Of a stretch of 64,000 bases of DNA, positions 30,778 to 38,810 are shown piece by piece. This stretch comes from CAIWHR01 sp963809965 (GTDB taxonomy: Bacteria; Pseudomonadota; Gammaproteobacteria; Burkholderiales; Casimicrobiaceae). Both the position numbers and the translations under genes were made by a program. The notes below the pieces were generated by a model. It was not told the DNA's origin, made no database searches, and worked only from the letters and a program-made list of their open reading frames with translations. Every line of letters starts with the position of its first letter. Position 1 is the first letter of the stretch. The stretch is taken from NCBI GenBank assembly GCA_963809965.1, contig CAWELU010000057.1, positions 72,419-136,418 of the forward strand. The letters run 5' to 3'.

Positions 30778-31458
30778 TCAACTCGTCATCGCCGGGTGCT
30801 CCGCTTCCGAGGACTCGAGCACCGGGAATCCGGCGGCTTCCAGCGCGACGATGACATCGTGAACCTCTCGCGCATGAAAGCGCAACGTAACCTTGCGCTC
30901 CGGATAGCCGCCTTCCGGTGGCGCGTCGTTGCGTCCCACCGGATAGAGCGCCTGCAGAACCGCACCCGCTGCTTCGGCAACGTCGGCGATCCGGCCCAGC
31001 ACCCCGGGACCCAGCCTGACCGGAGCCAACGTGACACCATTGCGCCGCTCCCACGCCCCCAGAACATGGGCTGCAAGCTGGAAGATTTCGTTGGCGGAGA
31101 TGACGCCCACCACCTCGTCGCCGTCGAGAACCGGAAACTGCGCCACACCCAGTTCCCGTCCCTTCGCGAGGCAATGTTCCATCGTGTCGCTCGCCTGGAC
31201 GGTCGCCGGATTGCGCACCATGATGTCCTTGACCTTGAGTCGGGTGGCGAAATAGTTCAATTCGTCCGGACTCTGCGTGCGCAACACGAAGTGCCCGGTG
31301 CGCAGCACGTTGGCCCGCGTCACTAGCCCGCGCAGCCTGCCGCCGTCCACCACGGGCAGCGCGTGCAGGTTACTCTCCGCGAGCAGACGCTTGGCCTCGG
31401 AAACGAGCGTGTCGCTGGGAATGGTCAGCGGCTTGGCCTGCATCCAGTTGCGTACCAT
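30778..31458 (-). CDS. ppsC: two-CBS-domain protein, phenylphosphate synthase subunit C-like
   Basis: The 226-residue (about 24 kDa) product carries two CBS domains: residues 1-60 (MVRNWMQAKPLTIPSDTLVS, LPVVDGGRLRGLVTRAN) and about 72-130 (VKDIMVRNPATVQASDTMEH, FPVLDGDEVVGVISANEIF). A C-terminal ACT-like segment of about 90 residues follows (VTLRFHAREVHDVIVALEAAGFPVLESS). In Thauera the third subunit of phenylphosphate synthase is a 24-kDa CBS protein that stimulates the two catalytic subunits. Size, domain content and the co-occurring ppsA, ppsB, ubiD and ubiX support that assignment. It is separated from ppsAB by three genes. The start is the ATG at 31458 (MVRNWM). Confidence 0.78.
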   Translation of the reverse strand: MVRNWMQAKPLTIPSDTLVSEAKRLLAESNLHALPVVDGGRLRGLVTRANVLRTGHFVLRTQSPDELNYFATRLKVKDIMVRNPATVQASDTMEHCLAKGRELGVAQFPVLDGDEVVGVISANEIFQLAAHVLGAWERRNGVTLAPVRLGPGVLGRIADVAEAAGAVLQALYPVGRNDAPPEGGYPERKVTLRFHAREVHDVIVALEAAGFPVLESSEAEHPAMTS

Positions 31459-31573
31459 CACGGCCGTTACTCCTCGACGCCAGGGCCTGTCGAACGCGCC
31501 CGATGGCGAGGTGGCGCAAGCCGGCGTGTATCGCGGCCCGGCTCGCGGGTGATCGGTTGCCACGCAGGGTTTC

Positions 31574-32825
31574 TCATGCCGGTGCCGGCACTTTCGCTTC
31601 CGCGTACAGCCGGAGGAATTCGTCGACGGCAACGCGCGCGAACTCGGGTGTGTAGAGGTTGAGATCGACCTCTTTCACTCGCCCGGGATCGGCGAGCCTT
31701 TCCTTCAACCGGGCGACGAACGCAGCATCCGCAATGGGGTCGTAGATCGGCCGGCCCTCCCGGTCGAGCGACGACCAGCCCTTGCGCGGCACGAGGAAGG
31801 TCCAGGCGCCGCGCGCACGATTGAGCCGATCGGCAATGACGTCGGCCGCCTGGCGCAACTCGGCGGCGGTCGTGCGGACCTGCACGCGCAACGCATCCTG
31901 CACGTACTGGGGCCGGTCCTTCGTCTGCTCCAGCATTTCGGGCCTGCCGCCGTAGGACAGGATGTCCAGGCCGCACGGCGCCAGCACCATCGGGATCCCG
32001 CGTTCCACCGCGGCCATGAGCCGGTCCGGTCCCGGGTCGCGGTTGCCCTTGAACAGGTGCTCCATGATGCCGCCGGTGCAAAGGTCGAGCACGCCGTGGA
32101 AGACGCCGTCGCGGATCATCTCCTCCATCGCCTTGTCGCCTTTGCCCTGCGCGTGACAGACGACGGGCGTGAAGCCGGCCTCCTCCAGCATGCCGAGCGC
32201 CGCCTGCACCGCCATCTCGCCGAAGCCGAACGAGGAGACCGCCACGCAGGGCCGGTCGAACCGGATGTCGGTGCCCTGCGTCATCTCGACCATGCCGCAG
32301 ATAGCACCCACCGCGTTGACGATCTGCGCCTTCAGGAGCGGATTCATCTTCACGATGTCGAGCACGGTGTGGTGCATCGTGATGTCGCGCGTGCCGACGT
32401 ACTTGTCGATGTAGGCCGGGTGCGCCGCCATGGGCGACGCCATCAGCTTGGGCATGCCGAACGGAAGGCGCTTCATGATCGACGTCGCGACCAGCGTCGC
32501 GGTCCCGCCGCCGATGCCGATGATGCCGTGCACGCGGCCCTGCTTGACCAGTTCGTCGACGATCGCGGCGGCGCCGGCAATCTGGTTGTTCGTGGCGGTG
32601 TCCCGGTCGGAGCGATACTTCTCGCGGACGACGTCGATCGACAAGCCGCCGCGCGCGGCGACTTCCTCGGTGCGGATGTCGCCGGGGAAGGGTGGCGGCT
32701 CCTCCATGCTGAAGTCGAGCAGGATCGGCTCGTGCCCACGCCCGGCAATGAGATCCTTGACGAACACGATCTCCTCGCCCCGCGTGTCGAGGTTGCAGAC
32801 GATGACGATGCCCTTGCGCTCGCTC
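31574..32825 (-). CDS. Tm-1-like ATP-binding domain protein (UPF0261)
   Basis: The 416-residue protein matches the UPF0261/Tm-1-like family: KGIVIVCNLDTRGEEIVFVK at the start, then GIIGIGGGTATLVATSIMK with a glycine-rich nucleotide loop, SPMAAHPAYIDKYVGTRDIT and SSFGFGEMAVQAAL. The plant homologue binds ATP and a viral helicase; the bacterial function is undetermined. Bacterial members often sit in catabolic clusters beside aromatic or oxalate-like metabolism. Here it lies between the outer-membrane protein and ppsC, 34 bp after the former, and is probably cotranscribed with the pps genes. Confidence 0.88.
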
Positions 32826-32859
32826 ATGGGTGCGCCCTTGGCGCCTTGCGCCGTCCTGG

Positions 32860-33765
32860 TCAGAGCGGAACGATGAGCTTGAACCAGAACTTGTTGCCCT
32901 GCGGCTGGTTCTCGGTGTCGGTCTCCCACTGGTACTTGAAGATCGCTTTGACCTTGCCGACGTCGAACATCACCTGCGGACCCACGGCGAAGGCCTTGCC
33001 CTTGAAGCCGTCGGGCGGTGCCGTCGGGCCGCTGTCGTCGGTCGTCTGCGTGTAGTAGTAGCCGCCGACGCCGAGCGCCCAGCCGGGGAAGTGCTTCGCG
33101 AACGTGTAGTCGAAGTGGAACGCCTGGCCGCTCTTGTAGTTGGTGTCGGGGTTCTCGAGGTTGAAGTCGTACATGAGCTTGACGGAGGCCTCCCAGCCCT
33201 CGTCGGAGATATAGCTCACGGCGTACACCGGCTCGAACGTCCAGTAGTTGAGCCCGATGTTCGCGAGCCGGTATTGGTCGTAGGAACCCGTGGGCGCGTA
33301 GACGTCGACCAGCGACATCACCGAATGCAGGTTCTTCGAGTGGTGCCAGCTGACGACAAACGGCGAAAAGATGATGTCGCCGATCCCGCCCTTGCTGCCG
33401 TCTCCCGGCCCGAACGGCGGCGGCACCGTCACGTCCACGTGGACCAGCGGGAGGAATACGTGCCAGACCCAGTTGCCGCCCAGGACCTGGTAATCGCTGA
33501 CGTGGATGAAGCGCAGCACGTCGGCCCACGCGTTGAGGTCGAATCCGGGAATGATGTTGTTCCCGCTGCTGTTGTTGAAGTCGTTCGCGTTGTAGTTGAG
33601 CAGGTAGTTGATGAGGTAGTTGCCGGGCGGCGGCACGGCGCCGACCATGAAGTCCTCGGCGCCGTTCGGGTAGGCGGTCTTGCCGCCCTCCGACGCCGAC
33701 GCTGTCAGCGGCAGGACGGCGAGGGCCATGGCCAATGCCGGAACCAACTTGCGCTGCTTGTTCAT
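32860..33765 (-). CDS. COG4313/SphA-family outer-membrane protein (aromatic-pathway transporter)
   Basis: The 301-residue protein has a cleavable signal peptide (MNKQRKLVPALAMALAVLPL, TASASEGG). The rest is aromatic-rich beta-strand sequence (LNAWADVLRFIHVSDYQVLG, FVVSWHHSKNLHSVMSLVDV) ending KFWFKLIVPL, with a terminal hydrophobic pattern typical of beta-barrels. COG4313 (SphA/'phenol MetA pathway') proteins are found in clusters for degradation of aromatic and terpenoid compounds and are thought to pass hydrophobic substrates across the outer membrane. The preceding AAGGGAGAAGAC is a strong ribosome-binding site. It lies between ubiD and the Tm-1-like gene. Confidence 0.85.
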   Translation of the reverse strand: MNKQRKLVPALAMALAVLPLTASASEGGKTAYPNGAEDFMVGAVPPPGNYLINYLLNYNANDFNNSSGNNIIPGFDLNAWADVLRFIHVSDYQVLGGNWVWHVFLPLVHVDVTVPPPFGPGDGSKGGIGDIIFSPFVVSWHHSKNLHSVMSLVDVYAPTGSYDQYRLANIGLNYWTFEPVYAVSYISDEGWEASVKLMYDFNLENPDTNYKSGQAFHFDYTFAKHFPGWALGVGGYYYTQTTDDSGPTAPPDGFKGKAFAVGPQVMFDVGKVKAIFKYQWETDTENQPQGNKFWFKLIVPL

Positions 33766-33818
33766 GTCTTCTCCCTTCGGGGGTAGCGTTCGTTTCGTTC
33801 GATGCCTGCCGTTCGGGC

Positions 33819-35339
33819 CTACATCTCGTGCGTCTTCGCCTTCTTCGGAGCCTGGGGCCGCGTGAGGCGCGGAATCATGTCCGCCACCGGACTCGAGCCC
33901 AGGAAGCCGTATTCGTTCCAGCGGTCCGACACCTTCTGCAGCACTTCCCGGTCCATGAAGATCTCGTTCGGCTTGTTCTTCCACTCGTACGGCGTGCAGG
34001 CGTCGAGCAGGATCCGGCTGGTGATGTCCCGCGCCTCGATCGGCAGGCCCGGATCGAGCGGCGTGGAGCGGCCGCGATCGATGATCTGCGCCGAGCGCTT
34101 GGGATCGAAGCGCGTGGCGAGCGCCCACCAAATGCGGTCCCAGTCATCCGCCGCGATGTCGTGATCGACCGTGATGACGCCCTTGACGCCGTAATGGCCG
34201 GTGGTGCTCGCGATCACTGCGTTGCCGACGTGGTTCGAGTGCCCCGGATACATCTGCTTCACCGACACGATGACCCAGAATCGGCCGCAGGCCTCGGGCG
34301 GGATGTACACGCTCTGGATGCCGGGTACCTTCATGGTCTCGAGGTCGTACCAGAGCGTCGCCGTGCGATTGAGCGACTGGATCATGTGGATGTCGTTGAT
34401 CGGCTTGCCGACGGTGGTCGCCCAGAACACCGGCTTGTTGCGGTGGAGGATGCGCTTCACGCGCAGCACCGGTTTCGGGTAGTCCTTGCCCTTGTTGCCG
34501 GAGTAGTAGCCGGTGTACTCGCCGAACGGACCCTCGTCCATCAGCTCGTTCGGGTCCATCCAGCCCTCGGCGATGATCTCCGCATTCGCGGGCAGTGTGA
34601 GCCCGGTGAGTTCGGACTTGAACACCGGCACGGGGCGCCCGCGCAGCGACCCGGCGATGTCGTACTCGTCGGTCTGTGAGCTCACCAGCGTCGAGCCGGC
34701 CAGGAACAGCACGGGATCGCAGCCGACCACGTAAGCCGCCGGCATGAGCTCCCCGCGCTCCTGGTACTTCTTCATGTGCATGTCGCCGTGCTTGCCCTTG
34801 ATGATCTGCGAGCCCAGGATGTTCTTGCCGAGCACCTGCGAGCGATAGGTGCCGAGGTTGGTCCAGCCGGTGTCCGGATCCTTGGTGACGAGGTAGCCCG
34901 CGGTCACGAAGAAACGCCCGCCGTCGTCGGGGTAGAACCACGGGCTCGGAAACATCTCCATGTCGACCTGGTCACCCTCGACGACGTTTTCCATGACCGG
35001 CGGCTGGTCGACGTGGCACGGCTTGATCATCTGCTTGGTGGTGAGCTCCATCCACTTCTTGGACAGCTGGCTCATGGAGAGCGACGGATCCTGCTCCAGC
35101 GCGATGGCGAGCCGCTGCGGCGTGGTGAAGGCACTGGTGAACACCGGAATGTCGTAGCCCTTCACGTTCTCGTACAGCAGCGCCGGGCCCTTCTGCTCCT
35201 CGTTCACCTTGGAGATGTGACACAGCTCGAATTTCCAATCGACCTCGGTCTTCACCCGATGCAGCATGCCGTGCGCCTCGCAGGCGTCGATGTAGCTGCG
35301 CATGTCCTCGATCGGTCGTACGTCGGTGCGTGCGTTCAT
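33819..35339 (-). CDS. UbiD-family prenyl-FMN-dependent (de)carboxylase, phenylphosphate carboxylase-like
   Basis: The 506-residue enzyme has the UbiD catalytic set: Arg166 in TNLGTYRSQVLG and Glu269/Glu274 in MDEGPFGEYTGYYSG, with the same 5-residue spacing as the E277/E282 pair of the model UbiD. HSNHVGNAVIAST and GVKGVITVDHDI are further family motifs. In phenol-degrading Thauera, UbiD-like alpha and beta subunits carboxylate phenylphosphate to 4-hydroxybenzoate. Only one UbiD is present here, 51 bp after ppsB in the same direction. The substrate is probably the phosphorylated product of PpsAB, but carboxylation versus decarboxylation cannot be decided from sequence. Confidence 0.9.
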   Translation of the reverse strand: MNARTDVRPIEDMRSYIDACEAHGMLHRVKTEVDWKFELCHISKVNEEQKGPALLYENVKGYDIPVFTSAFTTPQRLAIALEQDPSLSMSQLSKKWMELTTKQMIKPCHVDQPPVMENVVEGDQVDMEMFPSPWFYPDDGGRFFVTAGYLVTKDPDTGWTNLGTYRSQVLGKNILGSQIIKGKHGDMHMKKYQERGELMPAAYVVGCDPVLFLAGSTLVSSQTDEYDIAGSLRGRPVPVFKSELTGLTLPANAEIIAEGWMDPNELMDEGPFGEYTGYYSGNKGKDYPKPVLRVKRILHRNKPVFWATTVGKPINDIHMIQSLNRTATLWYDLETMKVPGIQSVYIPPEACGRFWVIVSVKQMYPGHSNHVGNAVIASTTGHYGVKGVITVDHDIAADDWDRIWWALATRFDPKRSAQIIDRGRSTPLDPGLPIEARDITSRILLDACTPYEWKNKPNEIFMDREVLQKVSDRWNEYGFLGSSPVADMIPRLTRPQAPKKAKTHEM

Positions 35340-35389
35340 GATTCCTCTGTCGAGTTCTCGAAAATGATGCGTACCGGATCGATTCCGGA

Positions 35390-36523
35390 CTAGCCGACCT
35401 TCTTTCCTTCCAGCATCCCGGACAGGATGTAACGCATGGCCGAGCCGTCGGCGGCAGCGATCGCGGGTCGCTTCTTCTGGCTCCAGACCGTCTCGGGTCG
35501 CGCCTGCAGGATGAAGATGTTCCCGCCGGCGGGCAGATCCTTGTCGACCGCCCACTCGATGTCCATCGGGCAGCCGTAGTGCTTTTCGATCTGCTTCCCC
35601 ATCCAGGCCAGCTCCGTGATCTCGTCGTCGATCAGCGATTGAACTCCCTGCCGCTCGAACGGCACTTCCATGGCCTGCGATGTCTGCGTTTTCGGATCGA
35701 CCGTGTAGCAGATGTGCTTCTGCGAGATGGTCCGGTCGATGATGTCCAGCGTGATCTTGTTCACGACGAAGTGGTCCGGCGTCACCTCGCCCGAGACGAC
35801 CGACTCGCCGAAGCCGAAATTCGAATCGATGACGATCACCGAGCGGTCGCCGTTGGCCGGATGGATGGTGAACATCACCCCCGCCGTGTAGGACTTCGCC
35901 ATCTTCTGAATGCCGACGCTGATCGCCACCTGCTCGTGCGCGAAGGTGCGGTTGGCGCGATAGGCGATGGCGCGGCCCGTGTACAGGCTGGAAATGCACC
36001 GCCGCGCGTGATGCAGCACGTCGTCGATCCCGCGAATCCACAGGTAGGTGTCCTGCTGCCCTGCGAAGCTCGCTCCGGGCAGGTCCTCGGCCGTGGCGCT
36101 GGAGCGCACCGCGACGGGAACCGCCGGCATGCAACAGCGCACCGCGAGCTTGCGGTAGCACTCGGCGACCAGGTCCTCGATTTCCGTGGAGAACGGCTGG
36201 GCTTCGATCGCCTGGCGGATCGATGCGCTCACCTTTTCCAGCGTGTCCAGGTCCCCGGCGTCGACGTCCTGCAGCAGGGACTCGACCACCCGGTCGAGCC
36301 CCGCTTCCGCCATGAAGCGCCGGTAGCCCTCGGTGGTGAGCGCGAAGCCGGGTGGCACGCGCACCCCGGCATTGATCAACTCGCCGAGCGAGGAGCACTT
36401 GCCGCCGACCAGGGATACCGAATCCCGCCGGCAGTCCTCGAACCAGCAGACCAGGGGCGTTGCCACGTTCACCGTGCGCTCCCCTGGCCGGCCGATCGTC
36501 GTCGCGGCGCCGCCATGGCTCAT
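35390..36523 (-). CDS. ppsB: phenylphosphate synthase subunit B-like (PEP synthase ATP-binding domain)
   Basis: The 377-residue (about 40 kDa) protein corresponds to the N-terminal ATP-grasp part of phosphoenolpyruvate synthase: SLVGGKCSSLGELINAGVRV, VAVRSSATAEDLPGASFAGQ, VMFTIHPANGDRSVIVIDSN and IFILQARPETVWS. It lacks the swivelling His domain and the PEP barrel. In phenylphosphate synthase this subunit uses ATP to phosphorylate the catalytic His of subunit A. The start ATG overlaps the ppsA stop (TGATG at 36525-36521), so the two subunits are translationally coupled. Confidence 0.9.
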   Translation of the reverse strand: MSHGGAATTIGRPGERTVNVATPLVCWFEDCRRDSVSLVGGKCSSLGELINAGVRVPPGFALTTEGYRRFMAEAGLDRVVESLLQDVDAGDLDTLEKVSASIRQAIEAQPFSTEIEDLVAECYRKLAVRCCMPAVPVAVRSSATAEDLPGASFAGQQDTYLWIRGIDDVLHHARRCISSLYTGRAIAYRANRTFAHEQVAISVGIQKMAKSYTAGVMFTIHPANGDRSVIVIDSNFGFGESVVSGEVTPDHFVVNKITLDIIDRTISQKHICYTVDPKTQTSQAMEVPFERQGVQSLIDDEITELAWMGKQIEKHYGCPMDIEWAVDKDLPAGGNIFILQARPETVWSQKKRPAIAAADGSAMRYILSGMLEGKKVG

Positions 36524-38358
36524 CAGCGCGCGATCGTGACCGCGCCGGTCGAGCCGTCGACCCGCAGCATCATGCCGGTCTTGATGATCTTTGTCGCGTG
36601 GCCGGTGCCGACCACCGCCGGCATGCCGTACTCGCGGCAGACGATCGCGGCGTGGCTCATCACCCCACCGACATCGGTGACGCAGGCCCCGATCTTGGCA
36701 AAGGCCGGTGCCCAGGAAGGCGAGGTGGTCGGCGCGACGAGGATCTCGCCCTGCTGCAACAGGCCGACCTCGCTCACCGTCTTGCACACGCGCGCCTTCC
36801 CTTCGATGATGCCGGGGCTGCCCGCGAAGCCCTTGAGCTCCTTGATGGTAGCCGGATCCTTGACCTCCTGCACCGCCGCCCAATCGGCCAGCGATTTGTT
36901 GGTGACGCCCCAGAGGACGATGGTGAAGGGTTCCTGGATCACTTCCGGCGCGGTGCCGATGGCGGGCGGCGCGCTCCATTCCTTGAACTTCTGCATCACG
37001 CCCTTGCGCCAGGCAATCTCCTTCGGCCAGGTGTGGGTGCCGCGCGGCGTGACGCCGGTGGCCCAAGCGGTGACGATGTCCCACAGCGCCTGCTTGATCT
37101 CGTCGCGGCGCAGCAGCCACACGTCATCGACGTCGGCAATGACGCCATGCTCCTTCATGATCACCGCGACCTCGCGCATCTTGTTCCAGAACACCGAGTG
37201 GAACCAATGCTCGACATAGAACAGGTGGTTCTCGACGTACGGGAACACGGTCTTGGCGCAGCCCAGGAGCTCGTCGAACTGCTTGCGGTCCTCCTCCTTC
37301 TCGATCAGGCCGCGGTACTCGGCGGTGATGCGGTCGCGTTCGGCGCGCACCTTTTCGGTCGGGCGCTCGATATTGACGCCCTCCTTGAGTTTCTGGATGT
37401 AGGTCTGGATGCCGGACAGCGGCACGTTCATCTGGTCGTTCCACGAGCGGTCGTGGTGGAACCAGCCGGTGCCGGTGGACACCTGGAACCAGGGCTCGCG
37501 CGACAGGTTGAGCGAGGTGAGCCACTCGATGCCCTTGGGCAGCTTCTTCAGTGCCGCCTCGACATCGGTCCATTCCGGGCTGAAGGTGACGGCCGCGTCG
37601 ACGCCGAGTTCGAGGGCCCGCTTGGCGAGCTTCTTCAGCTCCTCGTCGGGCTGGTACATGATGACGTCGATGCCCGAGATCATCTGCGTCACGCGCTGCG
37701 CCGGAATGCTCGGGAAGAGCTTCTGCACGAAGTCGAGGAAGAAGACGTAGGCGGCGTAGCCGAGGTTCAGGAACTCGAAGTGGTACTGCCAGCACTTGAT
37801 GCCGAGGTTGATCAGGTCGTCGTAGTTCTTGAGCAGGTGATAGCCTTTCGATTCGCCCACGGCGTCGGTCACGACCGAAAGCTCTTCCATGTCGGCCAGG
37901 CGCGGGATCTGCAGGGCCTCCAGCTCGCGGATGGTGGCTTCCATCTTCACCTTCCACTTCGCTTCGAGCGCATCCCAGTTCTTGTAGTAGTGGCCGGCGC
38001 GCTCCATGAAATGCGGAACCCGGCTGCCGATCTCCTCGGGATTCTTCACCGGCACCGGCGAGATGTAGACGTAGCCGTTGATCATGCGATGGTCGACGCC
38101 GCGCACCGGCGGCACCATGAAGATGCGGTTGTTGTACTGGGAGAGCGCCAGGAACCACGCCTCGTCCCAGATCGTGTCGAAGGGATACAGCGGCTCGGGG
38201 TAATGCAGCCCGTCGTAGAACCAGAACGTGTCCTTCTCGTACTGGTTGCGCACGGGATCGTCGGTGACGAACTGGTACTGGTAGGGGTACATCCGCTCCC
38301 AACCCTCGGTGCCCGGAATGACGTTGGCCTTGATCTCGTGTGGGCTCGGAAATTTCAT
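36523..38358 (-). CDS. ppsA: phenylphosphate synthase subunit A-like (phosphohistidine swivel domain)
   Basis: The 611-residue (about 70 kDa) product has a large N-terminal region of phenylphosphate synthase type (MKFPSPHEIKANVIPGTEGW, YYKNWDALEAKWKVKM). The C-terminal PEP-utilising mobile domain contains GGVMSHAAIVCREYGMPAVV, whose His569 is the expected phosphorylated residue. Length and His position agree with what I recall of the Thauera aromatica subunit. The enzyme transfers the beta-phosphate of ATP to a phenolic hydroxyl, giving phenylphosphate, AMP and phosphate. It is the first gene after the sigma54 promoter, with GGGAG before the ATG. Confidence 0.9.
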   Translation of the reverse strand: MKFPSPHEIKANVIPGTEGWERMYPYQYQFVTDDPVRNQYEKDTFWFYDGLHYPEPLYPFDTIWDEAWFLALSQYNNRIFMVPPVRGVDHRMINGYVYISPVPVKNPEEIGSRVPHFMERAGHYYKNWDALEAKWKVKMEATIRELEALQIPRLADMEELSVVTDAVGESKGYHLLKNYDDLINLGIKCWQYHFEFLNLGYAAYVFFLDFVQKLFPSIPAQRVTQMISGIDVIMYQPDEELKKLAKRALELGVDAAVTFSPEWTDVEAALKKLPKGIEWLTSLNLSREPWFQVSTGTGWFHHDRSWNDQMNVPLSGIQTYIQKLKEGVNIERPTEKVRAERDRITAEYRGLIEKEEDRKQFDELLGCAKTVFPYVENHLFYVEHWFHSVFWNKMREVAVIMKEHGVIADVDDVWLLRRDEIKQALWDIVTAWATGVTPRGTHTWPKEIAWRKGVMQKFKEWSAPPAIGTAPEVIQEPFTIVLWGVTNKSLADWAAVQEVKDPATIKELKGFAGSPGIIEGKARVCKTVSEVGLLQQGEILVAPTTSPSWAPAFAKIGACVTDVGGVMSHAAIVCREYGMPAVVGTGHATKIIKTGMMLRVDGSTGAVTIAR

Positions 38359-38436
38359 GGGCTGACTCCCGCGGGTTCGTGGATGGTCTCGGAGGTGACC
38401 GGCGCGCTTTTCGTCGGCTGGTGGCCCCGATACGTT

Positions 38437-38452
38437 CGCAACGTCCGTGCCA
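38437..38452 (-). promoter_or_regulatory. sigma54 (-24/-12) promoter of the pps cluster
   Basis: The minus strand reads TGGCACGGACGTTGCG, which matches TGGCACG-N4-TTGC exactly and departs from consensus only at the last base. GG (38451-38450) and GC (38439-38438) are 12 bp apart. Transcription would start near 38427 and give a leader of about 69 nt before ppsA. Confidence 0.88.
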
Positions 38453-38524
38453 TCGGGAAATGGCGCGCAGCAGCAATCGAAGGCGTAAAGGCAACGCGGT
38501 CGCGTCGGACAGACGGGCATCGCG

Positions 38525-38562
38525 GTGCATGATGCACTGCGAAATAACTGCTCCATTGGAGC
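38525..38562. repeat. two short perfect dyads between promoter and activator sites
   Basis: GTGCATGATGCAC (38525-38537) and GCTCCATTGGAGC (38550-38562) are each perfect 6-bp inverted repeats around one base. They lie in the 452-bp gene-free interval 38359-38810, between the sigma54 promoter and the activator-like dyads. No other feature is evident in that interval. Confidence 0.5.
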
Positions 38563-38604
38563 GACTGAACCGACGCGCGCGAACGCGTCGTCGGTCATCG
38601 GCGC

Positions 38605-38661
38605 TTGATCATTTCGTGAGCAACGCGGGTTCGTGCAGCGCGGTTTTCATCAAATGCTCAA
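38605..38661. promoter_or_regulatory. paired upstream activator sites for the XylR/DmpR-type regulator
   Basis: Two related dyads are present in opposite orientation: TTGATCA-N5-TGAGCAA (38605-38623) and TTTTCA-N5-TGCTCAA (38644-38661). Read in one direction they share TTGA-CATTT--TGA--AA. They resemble XylR/DmpR upstream activating sequences (TTGATCAAT-type half sites). They lie 150-210 bp upstream of the -24/-12 promoter, the normal distance for DNA looping. Confidence 0.7.
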
Positions 38662-38810
38662 TCGACGTACAGCCTCGCCTGCACCGGTGGCGGCGATGCA
38701 CAGCGCCCGCCGCTTACGCGCGCGTCGCGCGCGCGAGATTCCTTGACCCCCATCAAGCCGGCGCGCGCGAATTGCTGCTAAGACTCTACCCTTCGGAGGA
38801 GCGCCCGGCC

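Noticed and set aside
30139..38358. A classical ppcABCD phenylphosphate carboxylase set
   Set aside because: Only one UbiD homologue is present. I found no small gamma subunit and no HAD-type delta subunit in any frame of this region.
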